Assembly: GCF_000735455.1 (NCBI RefSeq)
Contig: NZ_JMPS01000087.1
Coordinates: 203,463 to 267,462, forward strand
Reading direction: 5' to 3'
Length of the DNA stretch: 64,000 nt
Source: Yokenella regensburgei ATCC 49455
GTDB lineage: Bacteria; Pseudomonadota; Gammaproteobacteria; Enterobacterales; Enterobacteriaceae
Numbering within the stretch: the stretch's first letter is position 1; every line of letters starts with the position of its first letter. This document shows positions 49,815 to 59,580 of this stretch, in pieces. The position numbers were made by a program, and so were the translations under genes. The notes under the pieces were generated by a model. It saw nothing but the letters and a program-made list of their open reading frames with translations. It had not been told where the DNA came from and made no database searches.

Positions 49815-50504
49815 TTACTTCCCTGTCCGTTCGCGGCTAAGGCGGGCCAGCCATTCCGAAACCAGCAGAGAAACCAGCGCCAGCACAATAGAAATCACGC
49901 ACAGACGAGCCGCAGCACCTTCGCCACCCGGGGTCTGAATCAGCGTATACATCGCTGAAGGAATGGTGCGTGTTTCACCAGGGATGTTGGATACGAAGGT
50001 AATGGTCGCACCAAATTCGCCCAGCGAGCGGGCAAACGCCAGCACGGTGCCAACGATAATGCCCGGCAGCATCAGCGGTAAGGTGATAGTGAAAAATACC
50101 CGCCAGCGTCCGGCGCCCAGCGTTCGGGCAGCCTGTTCAAGCTTGACGTCGACGCCTTCCAGCGCAAGGCGAATGGCGCGCACCATTAGCGGGAACGACA
50201 TCACCGCCGCTGCCAGCACGGCGCCGCGCCAGCTGAAGGCAAAGGTGATCCCAAACCAGTCGTACAGCCAGGAACCGATGAATCCGCGTCGCCCCATGGC
50301 AATCAGCAGCAGATAGCCCACCACGACCGGCGGCAACACGAGAGGAAGATGGATAACGCTGTCGAGCAGCGCTTTGCCTGGAAATTTACGCCTTACCAGC
50401 AACCAGGCCATGAAGATCCCAAATGGCAGGCTGATAACCACCGCCAGGGATGAAACTTTCAGGCTCAGCAGAACCGCCTGCCATTCAGGATCCGACAAAA
50501 TCAT
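49815..50504 (-). CDS. modB: Molybdate ABC transporter permease ModB
   Basis: Inner-membrane permease of 229 residues with about five or six helices. The ABC permease loop is seen in [27 protein letters not shown]. Its start shares 1 base with the modA stop, and modC follows after 2 bases. Confidence 0.97.
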   Translation of the reverse strand: MILSDPEWQAVLLSLKVSSLAVVISLPFGIFMAWLLVRRKFPGKALLDSVIHLPLVLPPVVVGYLLLIAMGRRGFIGSWLYDWFGITFAFSWRGAVLAAAVMSFPLMVRAIRLALEGVDVKLEQAARTLGAGRWRVFFTITLPLMLPGIIVGTVLAFARSLGEFGATITFVSNIPGETRTIPSAMYTLIQTPGGEGAAARLCVISIVLALVSLLVSEWLARLSRERTGK

Positions 50505-51277
50505 TAGTGCGTTGTAAACCCGTATTGTTTAAAGATGGCAGAGGCCTGCGGCCCTTTCAGGTAGTCATAAAAAGCGCTCACGGTGGCATTCTTATGACCT
50601 TCCACGATGGCTATCGGATATTCTACCTTTTTATGTGAATCTTCCGGGAAGGTCCCGATCACTTTTACGCCTTTGCTGGCGACCGCGTCGGAGCCGTAGA
50701 CAATGCCTAACGGCGCTTCGTTACGCTCTACCAGCGCCAGCGCGCCGCGCACGTCTTCCGCCGGAGCCAGTTTCGGTGACAGCGTCTCCCACGCGCCAAG
50801 TTTCTGCAACGCTTCTTTGGCATAAATACCCGCCGGAACGTGTTCCGGATCGCCTACCGCCAGACGGCCGCCCTTGAGCAGGCTGGTCCAGTTGGTTTTA
50901 GCATCGATGGTGATGTCACCCTGTTCGCTGGCCTTAGGTGCCACAACCACCAGGCTATTGCCAAGCAGCGTTTCACGGCTGGCAGTATCGATGGCCTTTT
51001 TGTCTACCGCGTAATCCATCCATTTCTGATCGGCAGAAATGAACAGGTCGGCAGGTGCACCAGCTTCAATCTGGCGAGCGAGTGTTGAAGAAGAGGCGAA
51101 CGACGATACCACATCAACGTTCTTCTCTTTTTTGTACTCTTTGGCGATATCCTGCATTGCGTTAGTCAGCGAGGCTGCCGCAAATACCGTAATTTTGGCG
51201 TCAGCCGCCAGCGCCTGACCGGCGACAGAAAGTGTTAACGTTGCCCCGGCGAAAAGGCGTAACCATGTACGTGCCAT
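50504..51277 (-). CDS. modA: Molybdate-binding periplasmic protein ModA
   Basis: Periplasmic receptor, 257 residues with a 24-residue signal peptide (cleavage after QALA). The molybdate-binding AASLTNAMQDIAKEY and the SSTLARQIEAGAPADLFISAD segments are typical. First gene of modABC; a ModE box lies 20-43 bp upstream of its start. Confidence 0.97.
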   Translation of the reverse strand: MARTWLRLFAGATLTLSVAGQALAADAKITVFAAASLTNAMQDIAKEYKKEKNVDVVSSFASSSTLARQIEAGAPADLFISADQKWMDYAVDKKAIDTASRETLLGNSLVVVAPKASEQGDITIDAKTNWTSLLKGGRLAVGDPEHVPAGIYAKEALQKLGAWETLSPKLAPAEDVRGALALVERNEAPLGIVYGSDAVASKGVKVIGTFPEDSHKKVEYPIAIVEGHKNATVSAFYDYLKGPQASAIFKQYGFTTH

Positions 51278-51296
51278 GTGTAGCTCCTGTGAGTGT

Positions 51297-51320
51297 CGTT
51301 ATGTATGGAATAATATAACG
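51297..51320 (-). promoter_or_regulatory. ModE box of modABC
   Basis: CGTTATGTA, six bases, AATATAACG: outer arms CGTTAT/ATAACG with the same 24-bp layout as the moaA site. It is the classical position at which ModE-molybdate represses modABC. Confidence 0.85.
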
Positions 51321-51405
51321 AGAAGAGCGTGCTTTTCATAGCGCCGCGCGCTACCGCATTGTGGGTAATGTGATGATTATCGGCAAAAAAGGCGGGAACT
51401 TAAAT

Positions 51406-51431
51406 GTAAAACACCCGGCATAGCCGGGTGT
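51406..51431 (-). terminator. Intrinsic terminator of acrZ
   Basis: Arms ACACCCGGC (51411-51419) and GCCGGGTGT (51423-51431) with a 3-base loop, followed on the minus strand by TTACATTT (with TTTT including the arm end). Confidence 0.85.
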
Positions 51432-51439
51432 TCTGGTAA

Positions 51440-51589
51440 TCAGTGATTCTGATGGGGGCGGTCTTTATGGCCAACGTTAGAAAAGACGTTAAACACTTCA
51501 CCAAGACCGTAGATCAGCCCCATGATGATAGCCATCACCACGGGAACCATGATTACGGCAAATACCAGGCTTTTCAATAACTCTAACAT
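51440..51589 (-). CDS. acrZ: AcrZ, small subunit of the AcrAB-TolC efflux pump
   Basis: A 49-residue inner-membrane protein that binds AcrB and widens its drug range. One long bent hydrophobic helix (about residues 8-30, [18 protein letters not shown]) with the conserved PVV kink is followed by a polar tail ending HQNH. Length and sequence match E. coli AcrZ (YbhT), as does its place between modE and modA. It has its own terminator. Confidence 0.95.
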   Translation of the reverse strand: MLELLKSLVFAVIMVPVVMAIIMGLIYGLGEVFNVFSNVGHKDRPHQNH

Positions 51590-51727
51590 GGTCGACTCCA
51601 GACATTGTGATTAGGCTATTTTAACGCGATATTCGCAAAAAACACCTCCGTTTTGTGCGGTAGGCTTTGACCGTGCCCGCAAATGAGTGACAATGCCCTT
51701 TCTCATCCGGTTAACCAGGATTTTGTT

Positions 51728-52516
51728 ATGCAAGCCGAAATTCTTCTGACACTTAAACTGCAGCAACGCCTCTTTGCCGATCCGCGCCGTATTGCGTTGC
51801 TCAAGCAAATAGAACTGACCGGCTCCATCAGCCAGGGCGCGAAGAATGCCGGCATCAGCTACAAGAGTGCCTGGGATGCCATCAACGAGATGAACCAGCT
51901 AAGCGAGCAATCCCTGGTAGACAGAGCCACCGGCGGCAAAGGCGGCGGTGGCGCGGTGCTGACGCGCTACGGTCAACGGCTTATCCAGCTCTACGATCTG
52001 CTGGCCCAAATTCAGCAAAAAGCGTTCGATGTCCTGAGCGACGACGATGCCCTGCCGCTTGATAGCCTGTTGGCGGCCATTTCCCGCTTTTCCTTACAGA
52101 CCAGCGCCCGTAACCAGTGGTTTGGCACCGTAACCGCACGGGATCATAGCCAGGTTCAGCAACACGTCGAGGTGCTACTGGCCGACGGCAGTACACGCCT
52201 TAAAGTTGCGTTAACGGCGCGTAGCAGCGAACGTCTGGCCCTTGAAGAAGGTAAAGAGGTGCTGGTGCTGCTGAAAGCACCATGGGTGGGTATCACGCAG
52301 AACAAGCAGGAAGCCGCTCATGCTGACAACCAACTGGCTGGCCGTATCAGCCATATCGAGTGCGGCGAGGAGCAGTGCGAAGTCCTGATGACCCTGCCGG
52401 ACGGCCAGACCCTGTGCGCGACTATCCCCCGCGAACATGCGCAGGATCTGCAGGAAGGCGCCGAGGTCACAGCATATTTCAACGCCGATCGCGCCATCAT
52501 CGCCACGTTATGCTGA
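51728..52516 (+). CDS. modE: Molybdate-responsive regulator ModE
   Basis: Dimeric molybdate sensor, 262 residues as in E. coli. The N-terminal winged helix (about 20-80: SISQGAKNAGISYKSAWDAINEMNQL) is followed by two Mop domains that bind molybdate (SARNQWFGTVTARD near 126 and the repeat near 195-262). Start at 51728 gives MQAEILLTLKLQQ with CAGGA upstream. It represses modABC and activates moaA; sites for both are in this window. modF follows 76 bp downstream. Confidence 0.96.
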   Translation: MQAEILLTLKLQQRLFADPRRIALLKQIELTGSISQGAKNAGISYKSAWDAINEMNQLSEQSLVDRATGGKGGGGAVLTRYGQRLIQLYDLLAQIQQKAFDVLSDDDALPLDSLLAAISRFSLQTSARNQWFGTVTARDHSQVQQHVEVLLADGSTRLKVALTARSSERLALEEGKEVLVLLKAPWVGITQNKQEAAHADNQLAGRISHIECGEEQCEVLMTLPDGQTLCATIPREHAQDLQEGAEVTAYFNADRAIIATLC

Positions 52517-52592
52517 TGCACTGACCCGCCATTGACAATGTTTGGCGGAAAACGTATCCCTGTGGCTACAGATGCAAAAACCGGGATACATC

Positions 52593-54062
52593 ATGTCATC
52601 ATTGCAGATTTTGCAAGGCACGTTTCGCCTTAGCGATACCAGAACGCTGAAAATCGATAACCTGAGCCTGCGCGCTGGCGAAAGCTGGGCGTTTGTTGGC
52701 AGCAACGGCAGCGGCAAATCAGCGCTGGCGCGGGCGCTGGCCGGAGAGCTCCCCCTGCTTTCTGGTTCACGTGAATCAACCTTTAACCGGGTCACCCGCC
52801 TGTCGTTTGAGCAGTTACAGAAGCTGGTCAGCGATGAGTGGCAGCGCAATAACACCGACCTGCTGAGTCCCGGTGAAGAGGATACCGGGCGCACCGCCGC
52901 CGAGATTATTCAGGAGGATATTCACTCCCCCGAGCGCTGCGCGCTGCTGGCTGAACGCTTCGGTATTACAGGCCTGTTGAATCGCCGCTTTAAGTACCTC
53001 TCCACCGGCGAAACCCGTAAAACGCTGCTCTGTCAGGCGCTGATGTCCGAGCCCGACCTGCTGATCCTCGATGAACCTTTTGACGGTCTGGACGTTGCCT
53101 CCCGTCGGCAGCTCGCCCTGCTGCTGGAAACACTGAACAATGAGGGTTATACCCTCGTGCTGGTGCTCAACCGCTTTGATGAAATTCCTGAATTTGTTCC
53201 GCAGGCCGGTGTGCTTGCAGATTGCACGCTTAGCGAAGCCGGTGAGAAAAAGACGCTGCTGGAGCAGGCGCTGGTCGCACAGCTGGCGCACAGTGAGAAG
53301 CTCGATGGTATCACTCTGCCCGAGCCCGATGCGCCCGCAGCACGCCTGTCGCTCCCGGATAATGCCCCGCGTATTGTGCTAAATGATGGCGTGGTCTCGT
53401 ACGACGATCGCCCGATCCTCAACCACCTTAGCTGGCAGGTTAACCCCGGTGAACACTGGCAGATTGTTGGCCCTAACGGTGCCGGAAAATCGACGCTGCT
53501 GAGCCTGGTGACCGGCGATCATCCCCAGGGTTACAGCAATGATTTAACCCTGTTCGGGCGCCGTCGCGGCAGCGGAGAAACCATCTGGGATATCAAAAAA
53601 CACATTGGTTATGTCAGCAGCAGCCTGCATCTTGATTACCGGGTGAGTACGACGGTGCGTAACGTTATTTTATCGGGCTACTTTGATTCTATCGGCATTT
53701 ATCAGGCCGTTTCCGATCAACAGCAAAAGCTGGTACAGCGCTGGCTTGCGATCCTTGGGATGGATAAACGTACCGCCGACGCACCGTTCCATAGCCTGTC
53801 GTGGGGACAGCAGCGGCTGGCGCTTATCGTCCGTGCGCTGGTCAAACACCCAACGTTGCTGATTCTGGACGAACCGTTACAAGGGCTCGATCCACTCAAC
53901 CGCCTGCTGGTACGTCGCTTTGTGGATGTACTGATTGGCGAAGGAAAAACGCAGCTGCTGTTTGTCTCTCATCACGCTGAAGACGCGCCGGAGTGTATCA
54001 CCCATCGGCTTGAGTTCGTCCCTGAAGGTAACAACTACCGCTACGCTATCGGCCGGCGTTAA
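52593..54062 (+). CDS. modF: ModF, tandem ABC ATPase
   Basis: A 489-residue protein with two ABC domains and no membrane part, cotranscribed with modE. First domain Walker A GSNGSGKSALARAL near residue 34, signature LSTGETRKTLLC; second domain [14 protein letters not shown] near 293, signature LSWGQQRLALIVRAL. E. coli ModF (PhrA) has an unclear role in molybdenum metabolism or photorepair. ATG 52593 (MSSLQILQGTF) is preferred over an upstream in-frame ATG. Confidence 0.94.
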   Translation: MSSLQILQGTFRLSDTRTLKIDNLSLRAGESWAFVGSNGSGKSALARALAGELPLLSGSRESTFNRVTRLSFEQLQKLVSDEWQRNNTDLLSPGEEDTGRTAAEIIQEDIHSPERCALLAERFGITGLLNRRFKYLSTGETRKTLLCQALMSEPDLLILDEPFDGLDVASRRQLALLLETLNNEGYTLVLVLNRFDEIPEFVPQAGVLADCTLSEAGEKKTLLEQALVAQLAHSEKLDGITLPEPDAPAARLSLPDNAPRIVLNDGVVSYDDRPILNHLSWQVNPGEHWQIVGPNGAGKSTLLSLVTGDHPQGYSNDLTLFGRRRGSGETIWDIKKHIGYVSSSLHLDYRVSTTVRNVILSGYFDSIGIYQAVSDQQQKLVQRWLAILGMDKRTADAPFHSLSWGQQRLALIVRALVKHPTLLILDEPLQGLDPLNRLLVRRFVDVLIGEGKTQLLFVSHHAEDAPECITHRLEFVPEGNNYRYAIGRR

Positions 54063-54079
54063 CTTACGGCACGGCACCA

Positions 54080-54103
54080 CGGAGGCATCTCGCCTCCGTT
54101 TTT
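54080..54103 (+). terminator. Intrinsic terminator of modEF
   Basis: Arms CGGAGGC (54080-54086) and GCCTCCG (54092-54098), loop ATCTC, followed by TTTTTC. Confidence 0.92.
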
Positions 54104-54181
54104 CAGATAAAGGGCATCTCTCTCCCCTCTATACCTTGTTTTATAATGAGAAAATCTCTGCTACAAGCGTTGGTAAATTTA

Positions 54182-54310
54182 GTGTAAACGATTCCACTAA
54201 TATATCCCATGTCACACTTTTGACTTCTCTGTTATGCTAGGATTTTAACATACCATATGCCTAATGGAGCGAATCATGAGAGTACTGGTAACGGGTGGTA
54301 GCGGTTACAT
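54182..54310 (+). promoter_or_regulatory. gal operon control region: OE, CRP site, P1, OI
   Basis: External operator GTGTAAACGATTCCAC (54182-54197) is identical to E. coli OE; the internal operator GTGGTAGCGGTTACAT (54295-54310) lies inside galE. Between them are the CRP-binding segment around CCATGTCACACTTTT (about 54206-54222) and the P1 -10 box TATGCT (54233-54238). GalR/GalS looping and CRP control are therefore expected as in E. coli. Confidence 0.93.
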
Positions 54311-55292
54311 AGGAAGCCATACCTGCGTGCAGCTGCTGCAACAGGGTCATGACGTCATCATTCTTGATAATCTGTGTAACAGTAAGCGCAGCGTCTTGCC
54401 GGTGATTGAGCGCCTGAGTGGTAAAAGCGCCACGTTTGTTGAGGGTGATATTCGCAATGAAGCTCTGATGACGGAGATTCTGCACGATCACGCGATTGAT
54501 ACGGTGATTCATTTCGCCGGTCTGAAAGCGGTGGGCGAATCCGTCGCCAAACCCCTCGAGTATTATGACAACAACGTCAACGGCACTCTGCGACTGATTG
54601 CCGCTATGCGTGCGGCAAACGTTAAGAACTTCATTTTTAGCTCCTCCGCGACCGTCTACGGCGACCAGCCGAAGATCCCATACGTAGAGAGCTTCCCGAC
54701 CGGCACCCCGCAAAGCCCTTACGGCAAAAGCAAGCTGATGGTAGAGCAGATCCTGACCGATCTGCAAAAGGCACAGCCAGACTGGAGCATCGCCCTGCTG
54801 CGTTACTTCAACCCGGTTGGCGCACATCCATCGGGAGATATGGGGGAAGATCCGCAGGGTATCCCGAATAACCTGATGCCGTATATCGCCCAGGTGGCGG
54901 TTGGCCGCCGTGAGTCTTTAGCCATTTTCGGCAACGACTACCCGACAGAAGACGGCACCGGCGTGCGTGACTACATCCACGTGATGGATCTCGCCGATGG
55001 CCACGTGGCCGCCATGGAAAAACTGGCCGGGAAACCGGGCGTACATATCTACAACCTTGGCGCCGGAGTGGGCAGCAGCGTACTGGACGTCGTGAACGCA
55101 TTCAGTAAAGCCTGCGGCAAACCGGTGAATTACCATTTCGCACCGCGTCGCGACGGCGACCTGCCTGCTTACTGGGCTGATGCCACAAAAGCAGACCAGG
55201 AGCTGAACTGGCGCGTGACCCGCAACCTTGAGCAAATGGCGCAGGACACCTGGCACTGGCAGTCCCGTCATCCTCAGGGCTATTCAGACTAA
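54276..55292 (+). CDS. galE: UDP-glucose 4-epimerase GalE
   Basis: Interconverts UDP-galactose and UDP-glucose. It has 338 residues, an SDR enzyme with NAD motif GGSGYIGSH at the N-terminus and catalytic SSSATVYG (Ser) and YGKSK (Tyr/Lys) near residues 122-153. Start 54276 (MRVLVTGG) agrees with the family; an ATG 4 codons up is less likely. First gene of galETKM. The internal operator OI overlaps its first codons. Confidence 0.98.
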   Translation: MRVLVTGGSGYIGSHTCVQLLQQGHDVIILDNLCNSKRSVLPVIERLSGKSATFVEGDIRNEALMTEILHDHAIDTVIHFAGLKAVGESVAKPLEYYDNNVNGTLRLIAAMRAANVKNFIFSSSATVYGDQPKIPYVESFPTGTPQSPYGKSKLMVEQILTDLQKAQPDWSIALLRYFNPVGAHPSGDMGEDPQGIPNNLMPYIAQVAVGRRESLAIFGNDYPTEDGTGVRDYIHVMDLADGHVAAMEKLAGKPGVHIYNLGAGVGSSVLDVVNAFSKACGKPVNYHFAPRRDGDLPAYWADATKADQELNWRVTRNLEQMAQDTWHWQSRHPQGYSD

Positions 55293-55305
55293 GGAACCGA
55301 ACGTA

Positions 55306-56352
55306 ATGGAGCACTTTAATCCCGTCGATCACCCGCACCGTCGCTTTAACCCGCTGACGGGTCAGTGGATCCTCGTTTCCCCGCACCGCGCGAAGCGTCC
55401 CTGGCAGGGGGCGCAGGAAACGCCAGCAAAGCAAACGCTGCCGAACCACGATCCCGACTGCTTTCTGTGTCCGGGCAATACGCGTGTCACGGGTGATAAG
55501 AATCCGGATTATCCGGGTACCTATGTTTTCACTAACGACTTTGCGGCGCTGATGACGGATACGCCGGCAGCGCCAGAAAGCGATGACCCGCTAATGCGCT
55601 GCCAGAGCGCACGTGGTACCAGCCGCGTGATCTGCTTCTCTCCCGACCACAGCAAAACGCTGCCGGAACTGAGCCTCAGTGCGCTGGAAGAAGTAGTTAA
55701 AACCTGGCAGCAGCAAACCGCCGAGCTGGGGGAAACCTGGCCGTGGGTGCAGGTTTTTGAAAACAAAGGCGCGGCGATGGGGTGCTCCAACCCTCACCCA
55801 CACGGCCAGGTGTGGGCCAATAGCTTCCTGCCGAACGAAGTGGAGCGCGAAGACCGTCTACAGCGCGAGTACCACCAGCAGCACGGCACACCAATGCTGT
55901 TCGACTACGTGCAGCGTGAGCTGGCAGACGGTAGTCGTACGGTAGTGGAAACCGAACACTGGCTGGCGGTGGTGCCCTACTGGGCAGCCTGGCCATTTGA
56001 GACCCTGCTGCTGCCGAAAGCGCACGTCCTGCGCATCACCGAACTCACCGACGCGCAGCGCAGCGACCTTGCCCTGGCGTTGAAAAAGCTGACCAGCCGC
56101 TACGACAACCTGTTCCAGTGCTCTTTCCCCTACTCGATGGGCTGGCACGGCGCACCGTTTAACAATGACAGCCACGCGCACTGGCAACTGCACGCCCATT
56201 TCTACCCGCCGTTGTTACGCTCGGCCACCGTGCGTAAATTTATGGTCGGTTATGAAATGCTGGCGGAAACCCAGCGCGATCTCACGGCAGAACAGGCGGC
56301 TGAACGTCTGCGTGCCGTCAGCGATATTCATTTTCGCGAGTCCGGAGAATAA
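55306..56352 (+). CDS. galT: Galactose-1-phosphate uridylyltransferase GalT
   Basis: Exchanges UMP between UDP-glucose and galactose-1-P. It has 348 residues. The active-site HPHGQVW (nucleophilic His near 166) and zinc residues CFLCPGN and the following GNTRVTG are visible. ATG 55306 lies 13 bp after galE and gives [13 protein letters not shown]; the in-frame extension into galE was rejected. Confidence 0.97.
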   Translation: MEHFNPVDHPHRRFNPLTGQWILVSPHRAKRPWQGAQETPAKQTLPNHDPDCFLCPGNTRVTGDKNPDYPGTYVFTNDFAALMTDTPAAPESDDPLMRCQSARGTSRVICFSPDHSKTLPELSLSALEEVVKTWQQQTAELGETWPWVQVFENKGAAMGCSNPHPHGQVWANSFLPNEVEREDRLQREYHQQHGTPMLFDYVQRELADGSRTVVETEHWLAVVPYWAAWPFETLLLPKAHVLRITELTDAQRSDLALALKKLTSRYDNLFQCSFPYSMGWHGAPFNNDSHAHWQLHAHFYPPLLRSATVRKFMVGYEMLAETQRDLTAEQAAERLRAVSDIHFRESGE

Positions 56353-56354
56353 CA

Positions 56355-57506
56355 ATGAGTCTGAAAGATAAAACCCAATCCCTGTTTGCCGAAATTTTCG
56401 GCTACCCTGCAACTCTTACAATCCAGGCCCCTGGCCGCGTCAATCTGATTGGCGAACACACCGACTACAACGACGGCTTCGTTCTGCCCTGCGCCATTGA
56501 TTACCAGACGGTTATCAGCAGCGCAGCCCGTAACGACCGTATCGTGCGCGTTATCGCCGCCGACTACGACAACCAGACGGATGAGTTCTCACTCGATAAG
56601 CCGATCGTCGCCCACGACACCCAGCAGTGGTCCAACTACGTGCGTGGCGTGGTGAAACATCTGCAGCAACGCAACAACAGCTTCGGCGGCGCAGACCTGG
56701 TGATTAGCGGTAACGTGCCGCAGGGCGCGGGCCTGAGCTCCTCTGCCTCGCTTGAAGTGGCGGTCGGCACCGTATTCCAGCAGCTGTATCATCTGCCGCT
56801 CGACGGCACGCAGATAGCTCTGAACGGTCAGGAAGCCGAAAACCAGTTTGTCGGCTGCAACTGCGGCATCATGGATCAGCTGATCTCAGCGTTAGGGAAA
56901 AAAGACCACGCCCTGCTGATTGACTGCCGCTCTCTTGGCAGCAAAGCCGTTTCCATGCCGGAAGGCGTTGCCGTGGTTATCATCAACAGCAACTTCAAAC
57001 GTACGCTGGTTGGCAGCGAGTACAACACCCGTCGCCAGCAGTGCGAAACCGGTGCACGTTTCTTCCAGCAACCGGCACTGCGCGATGTAACGCTCGAACA
57101 GTTTAACGCCGTGGCCCACGAGCTGGATCCGCTGGTAGCCAAACGCGTTCGTCATATTCTGACGGAAAACGCGCGCACCGTAGAAGCAGCAACGGCGCTG
57201 GAGAAAGGCGATCTCAAACGTATGGGTGTGCTGATGGCGGAGTCTCACGCGTCCATGCGCGATGATTTTGAAATCACCGTACCGCAAATCGATACGCTGG
57301 TCGAAATAGTGAAAGCCGCTATTGGCGACCGGGGCGGCGTGCGTATGACCGGCGGTGGCTTCGGCGGCTGCGTGGTCGCGCTGGTGCCGGAAACAATGGT
57401 CGATACGGTGCAGAAAGCCGTTGCCGAACAGTATGAAGCCAAAACCGGCATTAAAGAGACCTTCTACGTCTGCAAACCGTCACAAGGAGCTGGCCGTGCT
57501 GAATGA
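56355..57506 (+). CDS. galK: Galactokinase GalK
   Basis: Phosphorylates galactose at C1. A GHMP kinase of 383 residues with signature [19 protein letters not shown] near residue 28, phosphate loop [17 protein letters not shown] near 124 and [13 protein letters not shown] near 335. It follows galT after 2 bases; its last 11 bases overlap galM. Confidence 0.98.
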   Translation: MSLKDKTQSLFAEIFGYPATLTIQAPGRVNLIGEHTDYNDGFVLPCAIDYQTVISSAARNDRIVRVIAADYDNQTDEFSLDKPIVAHDTQQWSNYVRGVVKHLQQRNNSFGGADLVISGNVPQGAGLSSSASLEVAVGTVFQQLYHLPLDGTQIALNGQEAENQFVGCNCGIMDQLISALGKKDHALLIDCRSLGSKAVSMPEGVAVVIINSNFKRTLVGSEYNTRRQQCETGARFFQQPALRDVTLEQFNAVAHELDPLVAKRVRHILTENARTVEAATALEKGDLKRMGVLMAESHASMRDDFEITVPQIDTLVEIVKAAIGDRGGVRMTGGGFGGCVVALVPETMVDTVQKAVAEQYEAKTGIKETFYVCKPSQGAGRAE

Positions 57507-58536
57507 AACTCCGGCGCAGGCCCCCGATGGCCTGCCCTTTCGCCTGCTGACTCTACGCAATAGCGCAGGGATGGTGATCACCGTAATGGACTGGGGCGCC
57601 ACGTTGCTTTCCGCACGTGTACCGCTTTCTGATGGTAGCGTCCGCGAAGCGCTGCTGGGCTGCGCCAGTCCGGAACAATATACCGACCAGGCCGCTTTTC
57701 TCGGCGCCTCCGTGGGTCGTTACGCCAACCGCATCGCCGACAGCCGCTACACGTTCGAAGGTGAAACGGTCACCCTGCTACCGAGCCAGGGCGTAAACCA
57801 GCTGCATGGCGGCCCGGAAGGCTTTGACAAACGCCGTTGGCAGATTGTCAGCCAGAACGATACTGAAGTGCTGTTCGCGCTGGAATCAGCCGATGGCGAT
57901 CAGGGTTTTCCGGGAAACCTCAGCGCAACGGCGCACTATCGCCTGACCGATGATAACCGCATCTCAATTACCTATCGCGCCACCGTTGATAAACCGTGCC
58001 CGGTCAACATGACCAACCATGTTTACTTCAACCTCGATGGTACGCAAAGCGACGTGCGTCAGCACAAACTGCAGATCTTCGCCGATCGCTACTTGCCGGT
58101 CGATTCCGCCGGGATCCCGCGTGAAGGTTTAAAAGCCGCGCAGGACACCAGCTTTGATTTCCGCCAGGCGAAAACCATCGCGCGTGATTTTCTAAGTGAT
58201 AACGATCAGCAGCAGGTGAAGGGTTACGATCATGCCTTCCTGCTTTCAGTACATGGCAGTCTGCACCAGCCGGCCGCACATCTCTGGTCGCAGGACGAGA
58301 AGCTGCAGCTGAGCGTCTACACGACCGCTCCGGCGCTGCAGTTTTACTCGGGCAATTACCTCGGCGGCACCCCGGCCAGGGGTTCTGAGCACTACGAGGA
58401 CTGGCAAGGTCTGGCGCTGGAAAGCGAGTTTCTGCCCGACAGCCCTAACCACCCGGAATGGCCGCAGCCAGACTGCGTTCTCCGCCCTGGAGAAGAATAC
58501 GTTAGCGTGACGGATTACCAGTTTATTGCTAAGTAA
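57496..58536 (+). CDS. galM: Aldose 1-epimerase (galactose mutarotase) GalM
   Basis: Converts beta- to alpha-galactose for GalK. It has 346 residues. Conserved [21 protein letters not shown] (His near 96) and NHVYFNLDG (His near 176) and [15 protein letters not shown] (Glu near 310) are present. The GTG start at 57496 is preceded by AAGGAG at the right distance and gives MLNETP; longer in-frame extensions lie inside galK. Last gene of the operon. Confidence 0.97.
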   Translation: MLNETPAQAPDGLPFRLLTLRNSAGMVITVMDWGATLLSARVPLSDGSVREALLGCASPEQYTDQAAFLGASVGRYANRIADSRYTFEGETVTLLPSQGVNQLHGGPEGFDKRRWQIVSQNDTEVLFALESADGDQGFPGNLSATAHYRLTDDNRISITYRATVDKPCPVNMTNHVYFNLDGTQSDVRQHKLQIFADRYLPVDSAGIPREGLKAAQDTSFDFRQAKTIARDFLSDNDQQQVKGYDHAFLLSVHGSLHQPAAHLWSQDEKLQLSVYTTAPALQFYSGNYLGGTPARGSEHYEDWQGLALESEFLPDSPNHPEWPQPDCVLRPGEEYVSVTDYQFIAK

Positions 58537-58540
58537 CAGA

Positions 58541-58568
58541 AGCCCTCTTTACAGAGGGCTTTTTTTTA
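58541..58568 (+). terminator. Intrinsic terminator of galETKM
   Basis: Arms GCCCTCT (58542-58548) and AGAGGGC (58553-58559), loop of 4, then eight T. Confidence 0.95.
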
Positions 58569-58695
58569 TTCGCATTGTCGAAAATAGCGCCACTCACAGA
58601 CAAAAACACAACTGCCAGTTCACAAGCAGCTTACACTCGCACACTATTTTCGCTATGGTTAGGGATAAGCGTTGCTGCGGGCGTTCGCCGGGCAA

Positions 58696-58714
58696 TATAA
58701 TGAGAATTGTTATC
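58696..58714 (+). promoter_or_regulatory. Fur box upstream of gpmA
   Basis: TATAATGAGAATTGTTATC agrees with the 19-bp Fur consensus at 15 positions. It lies 30-48 bp before the gpmA start. E. coli gpmA is known to be repressed by Fur, so iron-dependent control is likely. Confidence 0.8.
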
Positions 58715-58743
58715 ATTCAAAATAATAGCTTGAGGAGTAGGAT

Positions 58744-59496
58744 ATGGCTGTAACTAAGCTGGTTCTGGTTCGCCACGGCGAAAGCCAGTGGAACAATGAA
58801 AACCGCTTCACCGGTTGGTATGACGTTGATCTGTCCGAGAAAGGCGTAGGCGAAGCAAAAGCTGCCGGTAAACTTCTGAAAGAAGAAGGCTTCAGCTTTG
58901 ATTTTGCTTATACCTCTGTGCTGAAACGTGCCATCCACACCCTGTGGAACGTGCTGGACGAACTGGATCAAGCCTGGCTGCCGGTTGAGAAATCCTGGAA
59001 ACTGAACGAGCGTCACTACGGTGCGCTGCAGGGCCTCAATAAAGCAGAGACCGCTGAAAAATACGGCGACGAGCAGGTAAAACAGTGGCGTCGTGGCTTC
59101 GCGGTAACTCCGCCGGAGCTGACCAAAGACGACGAGCGCTATCCGGGCCACGACCCGCGCTACGCAAAGCTGAGCGACAAAGAGCTGCCAACCACCGAGA
59201 GCCTGGCGCTGACCATCGACCGCGTTGTGCCATACTGGAACGAAACCATTCTGCCGCGTCTGAAAAGCGGTGAGCGCGTCATCATTGCCGCTCACGGTAA
59301 CTCCCTGCGTGCGCTGGTAAAATACCTCGACAACATGGGCGAAGCCGAGATCCTCGAGCTGAATATCCCGACCGGCGTACCGCTGGTATATGAGTTCGAC
59401 GAGAACTTCAAACCTATCAAACACTACTACCTGGGTAATGCCGACGAAATCGCAGCAAAAGCGGCTGCCGTAGCAAACCAGGGTAAAGCGAAGTAA
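58744..59496 (+). CDS. gpmA: 2,3-bisphosphoglycerate-dependent phosphoglycerate mutase GpmA
   Basis: Glycolytic interconversion of 3- and 2-phosphoglycerate. It has 250 residues as in E. coli. The phospho-His lies in [10 protein letters not shown] (H11); [21 protein letters not shown] and [10 protein letters not shown] (second His) complete the site. GAGGAG stands before the ATG. Monocistronic, with a Fur box upstream and a terminator downstream. Confidence 0.98.
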   Translation: MAVTKLVLVRHGESQWNNENRFTGWYDVDLSEKGVGEAKAAGKLLKEEGFSFDFAYTSVLKRAIHTLWNVLDELDQAWLPVEKSWKLNERHYGALQGLNKAETAEKYGDEQVKQWRRGFAVTPPELTKDDERYPGHDPRYAKLSDKELPTTESLALTIDRVVPYWNETILPRLKSGERVIIAAHGNSLRALVKYLDNMGEAEILELNIPTGVPLVYEFDENFKPIKHYYLGNADEIAAKAAAVANQGKAK

Positions 59497-59511
59497 TCGT
59501 TACTTCGAAAC

Positions 59512-59543
59512 AAAAAAAGCGTGGGACCTCCCGCGCTTTTTTA
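59512..59543. terminator. Bidirectional terminator between gpmA and aroG
   Basis: GCGTGGGA and TCCCGCGC pair around a 2-base loop (one G-T pair), flanked by seven A on the left and six T on the right, so it works for both convergent genes. Confidence 0.92.
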
Positions 59544-59580
59544 TTTGCCTGACCTGTGCACAGCAAGCGTAATAATGCAC

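Noticed and set aside
57355..57495. 47-codon N-terminal extension of galM inside galK
   Set aside because: The GTG at 57496 has AAGGAG at ideal distance and reproduces the GalM N-terminus.
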